A stretch of 10,192 nucleotides of DNA from an uncultured Traorella sp. (GTDB lineage: Bacteria; Bacillota_I; Bacilli_A; Erysipelotrichales; Erysipelotrichaceae): contig CAMEUL010000032.1 in NCBI GenBank assembly GCA_945938205.1, forward strand, positions 1 to 10,192. The letters run 5' to 3'. This document shows positions 6,038 through 10,192 of this stretch, piece by piece. The notes under the pieces are model-generated. The model was not told the DNA's origin. It did not search any database and saw only the letters and a list, made by a program, of their open reading frames with translations. Made by a program: the position numbers and the translations under genes. The number at the start of each line of letters is the position of its first letter. Position 1 is the first letter of the stretch.

Positions 6038-7053
6038 GAGTCGGATTGTTGGGAGGATCTTTTGATCCGATACATAAAGGACATCTTGCTTTAGCAAAGG
6101 CGATTCTTAAGGATGGATGTCAAGAGGTCTGGTTTCTGCCATGTATTCAATCCCCTTTGAAAGAGCGTCAACTGACAGATTTCGAAGATCGCTGTAAAAT
6201 GATTCAATTGGCCATCAAGCCTTACAGAAAAATGAAACTGTGTACGATTGAAAAAGATTTGCCAACACCCAGCTTTACAGTTCAGACCTTAAAAAAACTG
6301 AAATCGATTTATTCTTATGAATTTGTGTTCTATATCGGCAACGATCAAGCCATGCAGCTTGAAAAGTGGAAAGATTTTGAAACATGCATGCAGCTGGCTC
6401 AGTTTCGGGTGTTCAAACGTGACAGTGATACCATTCAAAGTCTTTATCCTTTAAAAGAAGTGACTTTTCAAAGAAGTGACATTTCTTCAACTAAAATACG
6501 AAAAGGATGTTTTTTTGATGTGCCTAAAAGTGTGCGACGCTATATCTGGGAACATCGTCTTTATCTGGATGAATTTGTGTGTTCCAGCATGTCTTCAAAG
6601 CGTTATCAGCATTCCAAAAGCGTTGCGGAAGTATGTCAGAAGTTGGCTTGTGCACATCATCTGAATGAGAGAGATGCTTATGTGATTGGATTGCTTCATG
6701 ACGTATGCAAGGAATGGAAGATTGAAAAAAGTGAAGCCTGGATGAAATGCTTTGAACCAGAACATCTTCTTGAACCAAAACCCATCTGGCATGGGTATCT
6801 TGTGGATCATTATCTGAAACGCATGTTCCCAGTCAGAGAAAAACATATCCTGACAGCGGTTCATGATCATGTCTTGGGAAATAGTTCGAATCCGTATGCC
6901 AAGATTATCTTCATTGCGGATAAATGTGATCCTTTGCGAGGCTATGATGTGAGTGAACAGCTTGCATTATCAGAAATTAGTCTACACAAGGGATTTGAAC
7001 GAGTAAAAAAGGAACAGCAGGAATATCTGAATAAAGGAGAAAAGCATGAATGA
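6025..7053 (+). CDS. nadD: Fusion: nicotinate-nucleotide adenylyltransferase (NadD) + YqeK HD-domain phosphohydrolase
   Basis: 342 aa, far longer than a lone NadD (about 190-210 aa). Residues 4-185 are NadD: the nucleotidyltransferase signature GGSFDPIHKGH at 10-20, the substrate loop LPCIQSPLKER (with SPLK where many have PPHK), FYIGNDQ at 102-107, and ISSTKIR at 153-159. This half adenylates nicotinate mononucleotide in NAD synthesis. Residues about 190-342 are YqeK: His196, the HD pair His225-Asp226, His256, His280/282 and Asp299 (in IIFIADKCDP) give the metal-binding set of an HD hydrolase. YqeK proteins hydrolyse diadenosine tetraphosphate to ADP. In Bacillus these are two adjacent genes; here there is no stop or restart between them. 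The start at 6025 puts GAGTGAT eight bases upstream. It overlaps rsfS by 8 nt. Confidence 0.93.
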   Translation: MSVVRVGLLGGSFDPIHKGHLALAKAILKDGCQEVWFLPCIQSPLKERQLTDFEDRCKMIQLAIKPYRKMKLCTIEKDLPTPSFTVQTLKKLKSIYSYEFVFYIGNDQAMQLEKWKDFETCMQLAQFRVFKRDSDTIQSLYPLKEVTFQRSDISSTKIRKGCFFDVPKSVRRYIWEHRLYLDEFVCSSMSSKRYQHSKSVAEVCQKLACAHHLNERDAYVIGLLHDVCKEWKIEKSEAWMKCFEPEHLLEPKPIWHGYLVDHYLKRMFPVREKHILTAVHDHVLGNSSNPYAKIIFIADKCDPLRGYDVSEQLALSEISLHKGFERVKKEQQEYLNKGEKHE

Positions 7054-7375
7054 AGCACTAGAAAATATTAAAAGTGCCATTGATAAGGCCAAAGGTCAAA
7101 ATACGATGATTTTTAAAGTGAATGAACATCATCCGGATATTGATTATGTGGTCATCACAAGTGCGAGCAATCAGCGCCAACTTTTGGCGATTGCCGATTA
7201 TGTTCGGGATGTGCTGATTGATAAAAATTATGGCTATTCTCATATGGAAGGCAATGATTCCAGCAAATGGATCCTGGTAGACAGTGATCTGATTGTGATC
7301 CACGTTTTTGAAGAACAGGAACGGGAGATTTACAGTCTTGAAAAACTGTATGCCAACTGTGAAAGGGTGATGTGA
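7046..7375 (+). CDS. rsfS: Ribosomal silencing factor RsfS
   Basis: 109 aa, within the family range. Recognised from DIDYVVITSASNQRQLLAIADYV near residues 32-54, then KWILVDSDLIVIHVFEEQER and a final IYSLEKLYAN, the hallmark strand pattern of the RsfS/YbeB/C7orf30 family. RsfS binds ribosomal protein uL14 on the 50S subunit and blocks joining with 30S, lowering translation in starvation. ATG 7046 follows AAGGAG by a few bases and overlaps the nadD-yqeK stop (ATGAATGA). It is placed directly after YqeK as in Bacillus. Confidence 0.95.
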   Translation: MNEALENIKSAIDKAKGQNTMIFKVNEHHPDIDYVVITSASNQRQLLAIADYVRDVLIDKNYGYSHMEGNDSSKWILVDSDLIVIHVFEEQEREIYSLEKLYANCERVM

Positions 7376-8073
7376 TGTATCAGATATTGGCGAAGTTTTA
7401 TGACGCACTGGTGAAAGATGATGATGCTACTCTGGACTGGGTACATTTTCTTGAAGAACATGCTTCTTTTCACAGTGTGATCGAATACGCTTGTGGAAGT
7501 GGAGAAATCACATGTATGCTGGCCAACTTGGGATATGAGATCCATGCCAGTGATCTTTCGCATGAGATGATTGAGGAAGCCAAAAGGAAAAAGGGAGCTG
7601 AAAAAGTAGATTTCAAGGTTCGTAACATGTGCGAATTTGCTGATGAAAAAGCGGACTTAGTAATCTGTCTTTGTGACAGCATGAATTATCTGACAGAGGA
7701 TGAAGAATTTCTTCAGGTGATTGATAATGCCTATCATAATCTGAATGAACAGGGAACCTTTATCTTTGATGTTCATTCCTTGGATCGTTTAAAAGAATTT
7801 GAGGAAGAGTTTTATGAAGAAGGAATGATCGAAGGCTGTGGCTATCAGTGGAGCATTGAAACACAGAAAGACGAGATTCATCAGAACTTTGTTTTTTTTG
7901 ATGAACAGGCGCATCCCACTTATGAACAGCATATTCAGCGTGTCTATGATCCAAAAATTCTTTTGAAGTGGTGTGAAGAAAAAGGTTTTGATGTGGAAAT
8001 ATATACAGATTTCAAGAAAAAAGGAATCTGTGAAGGTGAAAAATATTTTTATGTATGCAGGAGGAAATCATGA
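7375..8073 (+). CDS. yqeM: Class I SAM-dependent methyltransferase (YqeM-like)
   Basis: 232 aa. The SAM-binding motif I reads VIEYACGSGEIT at residues 35-46, followed by the acidic residue of motif II in HASDLS (Asp60), then ADLVICLCDSMNYL (about 93-106) and GTFIFDVHSL as motif post-I/III. A Rossmann methyltransferase is clear; the methyl acceptor is not. YqeM follows rsfS in Bacillus, so the name rests on position and size. ATG 7375 is chosen over the GTG at 7372: it overlaps the rsfS stop as TGATG and has AAAGGGTGAT upstream. The following nucleosidase gene overlaps by 4 nt and would degrade the SAH that this enzyme makes. Confidence 0.88.
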   Translation: MYQILAKFYDALVKDDDATLDWVHFLEEHASFHSVIEYACGSGEITCMLANLGYEIHASDLSHEMIEEAKRKKGAEKVDFKVRNMCEFADEKADLVICLCDSMNYLTEDEEFLQVIDNAYHNLNEQGTFIFDVHSLDRLKEFEEEFYEEGMIEGCGYQWSIETQKDEIHQNFVFFDEQAHPTYEQHIQRVYDPKILLKWCEEKGFDVEIYTDFKKKGICEGEKYFYVCRRKS

Positions 8074-8756
8074 TTGGAATTATCAGTGCCATGCAGATTG
8101 AAAATGATGAAATTTTAAAATTATGCCGAGATGTGAAAAAGAAAGTCATTGCATCTCACGATTTTTATGAAGCTGTTCTGTCAGATGAAAAAGTGGTGCT
8201 TGCATTAAGCGGTTGTGGAAAAACCAATGCAGCCATCACGACTACGCTGATGATGGAACATTATCCTATTGATGTGATTTTGAATATCGGTACAGCCGGA
8301 GGATTAAAAAAAGAAGAAAAAGTGCTGGATTGTGTTCTTTCCACAAGTGTTGTTCAGCATGATTTTGATACTTCTGCTTTGGATGGCGAAAACGGAAAAG
8401 GCATTTTCTATTCAGCGGATCCTCAACTTTTGAATCTCGTGAAGAAAAATGTGGATGAGATGAAAATTCCATTTCATTTAGGTTTGATTGCGAGCGGTGA
8501 TCAGTTTGTCTCGACACCTGAGCAGGTTGAAAAGATCCTTCATGATTTTCCGGACAGTTTGTGTGCCGAAATGGAAGCGGGAGGTATTGCGGCTGTTGCC
8601 AGCAATTATGGGGTTCCTTTTGTAGTTTTACGTTCACTCAGTGATGTCGCAGTCAAAGAAGGTAATGAAATGGATTTTATGGAATACGCGAAAACTGCTT
8701 CCAAAAGAAGTGCTGAGCTTTGTGAAAAATGTGTCAATCAGTATAAAAGAAAATGA
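8070..8756 (+). CDS. mtnN: 5'-methylthioadenosine/S-adenosylhomocysteine nucleosidase
   Basis: 228 aa, the usual length. ATG 8070 gives MIGIISAMQIE and has AGGAGG (8059-8064) five bases upstream; an earlier frame start at 8055 has no such site. Family landmarks: Glu11 (equivalent to catalytic Glu12 of the E. coli enzyme), LNIGTAGGL at 71-79, GDQFVS at 143-148, MEAGGIA at 168-174 with Glu169 contacting the ribose, and the catalytic acid Asp192 in LRSLSDVA. It cleaves adenine from MTA and SAH, recycling by-products of methylation and polyamine synthesis. It is last in the operon; its TGA lies inside the terminator stem. The gene is not in this cluster in Bacillus, so its placement next to a methyltransferase is informative. 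Confidence 0.96.
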   Translation: MIGIISAMQIENDEILKLCRDVKKKVIASHDFYEAVLSDEKVVLALSGCGKTNAAITTTLMMEHYPIDVILNIGTAGGLKKEEKVLDCVLSTSVVQHDFDTSALDGENGKGIFYSADPQLLNLVKKNVDEMKIPFHLGLIASGDQFVSTPEQVEKILHDFPDSLCAEMEAGGIAAVASNYGVPFVVLRSLSDVAVKEGNEMDFMEYAKTASKRSAELCEKCVNQYKRK

Positions 8757-8782
8757 GCCATTATGGCTCATTTAATCTTTTT
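8751..8782 (+). terminator. Strong terminator between convergent genes, probably bidirectional
   Basis: AAATGAGCC (8751-8759) and GGCTCATTT (8765-8773) form a perfect 9-bp stem with loop ATTAT, followed on the plus strand by TTTAATCTTTTT. On the minus strand the same stem is followed by TCTTTT, so it can also end the opposing gene. The stop codons of mtnN (8754-8756) and of the minus-strand gene (8774-8772) both fall within it. Confidence 0.88.
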
Positions 8783-9284
8783 GTGAGATATCAAAGAAGT
8801 GATTTCTTTCAAGGAAAGCATTCAGTTCTTTTTTATTTTTTTTCTGATCACTTGTGTATTCAAAACTATCTAATTTTTCATAGGTGTCATCCTTTTTCTG
8901 AATGGCAACAATGGCAGGGAATGTTTCAATTTGATATGTGTTTTTGATCATCTGGGCAATATAGGAACGATATGAATTCTCATAAATCACTTTGTAAATG
9001 TCTTCAAATAGGATTCCATTATGTTCATAACTGATCTGTTTCAGAATTACTTCATCAAGATAAACACAGTCTTCAGAATCTTTGTCATAAAGAAATACAT
9101 AAATAGTATCACTGTTTGTTTTCTCAAAAATCGCATCAATTTTCCTGTAACTGAAAGTTTCTGAATTGACGACCGTATTGGAATATCTGTGAAGACGGGA
9201 CTGGGAGATTAAATAAGAGGCTCCCAAAAGAAGAGCAAAGATGACAAGAAAGAAGACACCTGTTTTCAGTATTTTTTTGATCAT
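8772..9284 (-). CDS. Membrane-anchored protein of probable thioredoxin fold lacking CxxC
   Basis: 170 aa. I do not recognise an established family. Residues 7-27 (TGVFFLVIFALLLGASYLIS) are one membrane span after a KK start, so the rest should face outside. The soluble part resembles a thioredoxin-like fold: a TIYVFLYDKDSEDC strand-turn at 60-73, where Trx proteins carry the CxxC, a long helical stretch, then YQIETFPAIVAIQKKDDTYEKLDSF at 117-141, which looks like the cis-proline strand and following beta hairpin, and a C-terminal helix KNKKELNAFLERNHFF. Only one cysteine (Cys73) is present, so it cannot be a classical disulfide oxidoreductase. The ATG follows GGTGAT with a gap of three bases. 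It is transcribed alone, convergent with mtnN and divergent from the YpmB-like gene. The fold call is inference from sequence pattern. Confidence 0.75.
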   Translation of the reverse strand: MIKKILKTGVFFLVIFALLLGASYLISQSRLHRYSNTVVNSETFSYRKIDAIFEKTNSDTIYVFLYDKDSEDCVYLDEVILKQISYEHNGILFEDIYKVIYENSYRSYIAQMIKNTYQIETFPAIVAIQKKDDTYEKLDSFEYTSDQKKNKKELNAFLERNHFFDISQKD

Positions 9285-9299
9285 GTTATCACCTTTTTT

Positions 9300-9308
9300 A
9301 TTCTAGCA
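9300..9308 (-). promoter_or_regulatory. Extended -10 promoter for the minus-strand thioredoxin-like gene
   Basis: On the minus strand TGCTAGAAT is an extended -10 (TGnTAnnAT). The -35 at normal spacing is weak (TTTTTC), which an extended -10 can compensate. The transcription start is expected near 9293, at the first G of the GGTGAT ribosome binding site, giving a leader of about 9 nt. Confidence 0.5.
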
Positions 9309-9354
9309 TATTTCAGTCAAAAGAAAAAGTTCAGTTTAATTGAACCGTGAAATA

Positions 9355-9363
9355 TGTTAGAAT
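9355..9363 (+). promoter_or_regulatory. Extended -10 promoter for the YpmB-like/dnaD unit
   Basis: TGTTAGAAT is an extended -10. At 17-base spacing the -35 is TTTAAT (9335-9340), a poor match. Transcription would start near 9370, just before GGCGGTGA (9373-9380). This rules out the in-frame GTG at 9347, which lies upstream of the promoter's -10. Confidence 0.5.
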
Positions 9364-9385
9364 ATTGACAAAGGCGGTGAGCAAT

Positions 9386-9838
9386 TTGAAAATGAAAAAT
9401 ACAGTGATCACCTTGATTTGTATTCTTGTCATTGTTTTTTTATTTTTTGTGAATGTTGGATTGAATATCAGTGGTCCGGCTCAAGCACAAAGGAGCAAAG
9501 ATGATGAGGTTTATTCAAAAATTCAAAAACGCTTTCCACTTGTACAGGAAGTTCCGCGTCACAACTTTAAATATGTAACCTACAGTGCAGTAATCAATAA
9601 TAAAGTTTATATCTTTGATTATGAAGGAGGACTCGTGATCGAGAAACCTTTTTCTGAGGAAAAAATTCAGTTAGTGACTCAGAAGATCAATAACGAATAT
9701 GGTATAGAAAATGCCAATGTTCAGATTGGATATGGATATGAAAATGTGGTGCTTTATGTGGAAGAAGGATCTTATATGATTTATTTTGATTATGATACAT
9801 TGGAAACAGTTTTTTATCATCGAGGTGACCTAGTATGA
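9386..9838 (+). CDS. YpmB-like (DUF5590-type) membrane-anchored protein
   Basis: 150 aa from TTG 9386, which has GGCGGTGA five bases upstream. ATG 9392 (148 aa) is the alternative; GTG 9347 is rejected because it precedes the probable promoter. Residues 6-26 are a single membrane span (TVITLICILVIVFLFF region), and the rest is an extracytoplasmic domain rich in beta strands. The segments YVTYSAVINNKVYIFDYEGG (63-82) and VVLYVEEGSYMIYFDYDTLE (121-140) resemble the two repeated PepSY-like units of YpmB. In Bacillus ypmB lies upstream of dnaD (with aspB and asnS between), and here dnaD follows directly with an ATGA overlap. Function is unknown. The family call rests on size, topology and this neighbourhood. 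Confidence 0.68.
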   Translation: MKMKNTVITLICILVIVFLFFVNVGLNISGPAQAQRSKDDEVYSKIQKRFPLVQEVPRHNFKYVTYSAVINNKVYIFDYEGGLVIEKPFSEEKIQLVTQKINNEYGIENANVQIGYGYENVVLYVEEGSYMIYFDYDTLETVFYHRGDLV

Positions 9839-10192
9839 AAAAATGGTATGAGAAAAAATACTTCAATCGCATGTATTGGATATTTGAAGAATTGGAAAAT
9901 CTAAATCTGAATCATACAGAAGCCTGTCTGATTCTTTTGATTCAGTATTTAAATGAAACAGATACACGGATTACATTTGATCTGTTGAAGAATAAATTGA
10001 GGATGAATGAAGAGGAAGTGGATACGATTCTTGGAAATCTTCATCAGAAAGGATACTTAGAGATCGAAGTATTGCCGGAAGGATTTTCAATATCCATCGA
10101 TGGTTTATTTTCCAAGGAAAATGAACTTCATTTTGAATCTAATATCTTTGATTTGTTTGAGAGTGAGTTTAAACGTCCGTTAAGTTCATCAG
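9835..10192 (+). CDS. dnaD: DnaD-family replication initiation protein, N-terminal part, truncated by window edge
   Basis: 119 codons are in the window and the frame is open at its end. ATG 9835 overlaps the previous stop (ATGA) and follows GAGGTGA (9822-9828). Residues 1 to about 92 form the winged-helix N-terminal domain: LNLNHTEACLILLIQYLNE, TFDLLKNKLRMNEEEVDTILGNLHQKGYLEIE. From about residue 103, NIFDLFESEFKRPLSS matches the start of the DnaB_2/DDBH2 domain (LFEEEFGRPLS in relatives). DnaD helps DnaA and DnaB load the replicative helicase at the origin in Bacillota. The second domain is cut off, so completeness cannot be judged. Confidence 0.9.
   Translation, partial: MKKWYEKKYFNRMYWIFEELENLNLNHTEACLILLIQYLNETDTRITFDLLKNKLRMNEEEVDTILGNLHQKGYLEIEVLPEGFSISIDGLFSKENELHFESNIFDLFESEFKRPLSSS

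Larger units (their letters stand above)
9300..9363. repeat. 16-bp inverted repeat holding the -10 elements of two divergent genes
   Basis: Bases 9300-9315 and 9348-9363 are inverted copies with 15 of 16 positions matching (9306/9357 differ). Read outward, each arm is TGAAATATGYTAGAAT on its own strand. The 32-base centre contains a smaller dyad, GTTCA (9329-9333) and TGAAC (9341-9345), centred at 9337. This may be an operator between the two promoters. Confidence 0.6.

Noticed and set aside
7058..7408. 116-aa minus-strand reading frame, and similar ones at 8266-8637, 4917-5249 and 1600-1938
   Set aside because: Each is the antisense shadow of a well-recognised gene (rsfS, mtnN, yqeH, ygiQ), with no family resemblance or start signals.
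9347..9385. Longer start (GTG 9347) for the YpmB-like protein
   Set aside because: It lies upstream of the extended -10 element at 9355-9363 and has no ribosome binding site; GGCGGTGA fits TTG 9386.
1..10192. CRISPR arrays, tRNA or rRNA genes, insertion sequences, prophage genes, toxin-antitoxin pairs
   Set aside because: I saw no direct repeats with spacers, no tRNA-like cloverleaf segments, no transposase or integrase motifs, and no small partner gene beside the Fic gene.

Overview
The window comes from a low-GC Bacillota genome. The best fit is an Erysipelotrichia-like lineage. The reasons are AT-rich codon use, a sporulation sigma factor, the Bacillus-type yqeG-yqeH-yhbY-nadD-yqeK-rsfS-yqeM block, and a NadD fused to YqeK (a fusion I recall from Mollicutes, close relatives of Erysipelotrichia). 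This is mostly conserved chromosomal core. I see no phage, transposon, CRISPR array, tRNA or rRNA.

Layout. (1) 1-214, minus strand: the N-terminus of pro-sigma-K, cut by the window edge. (2) 359-1264: a stand-alone Fic-family protein with an N-terminal helix-turn-helix and an intact inhibitory motif, divergent from sigK. (3) 1404-4132: a transcription unit of ygiQ (radical SAM), a membrane-anchored DUF4430-type protein and an ECF-type S component, closed by a hairpin terminator. ygiQ is interrupted by one in-frame TAG, with no frame change. (4) 4195-8756: seven genes (yqeG, yqeH, yhbY, nadD-yqeK, rsfS, yqeM, mtnN) in which every stop codon touches or overlaps the next start. A strong hairpin follows. 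(5) 8772-9284, minus strand: a membrane-anchored protein that looks like a thioredoxin fold without a CxxC. It converges on mtnN and shares its terminator. (6) 9386 to the end: a YpmB-like membrane protein overlapping dnaD, which runs off the window.

How the genes work together. Block 4 combines 30S assembly (YqeH), a 50S-associated RNA-binding protein (YhbY), ribosome silencing (RsfS), NAD synthesis (NadD), a YqeK domain whose family hydrolyses Ap4A, an SAM methyltransferase and the nucleosidase that removes the by-product SAH. Overlapping starts imply translational coupling. Block 3 pairs a substrate-specific ECF membrane subunit with an extracytoplasmic beta-grasp-like domain, which suggests vitamin or corrinoid uptake (inference).

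The most noteworthy points are the single nonsense codon in ygiQ, a possible leaderless start for yqeG, a run of promoters placed almost on top of their ribosome binding sites, and a 16-bp inverted repeat at 9300-9363 that contains the matching extended -10 elements of two divergent genes. I did not find a convincing new defence or mobile system.
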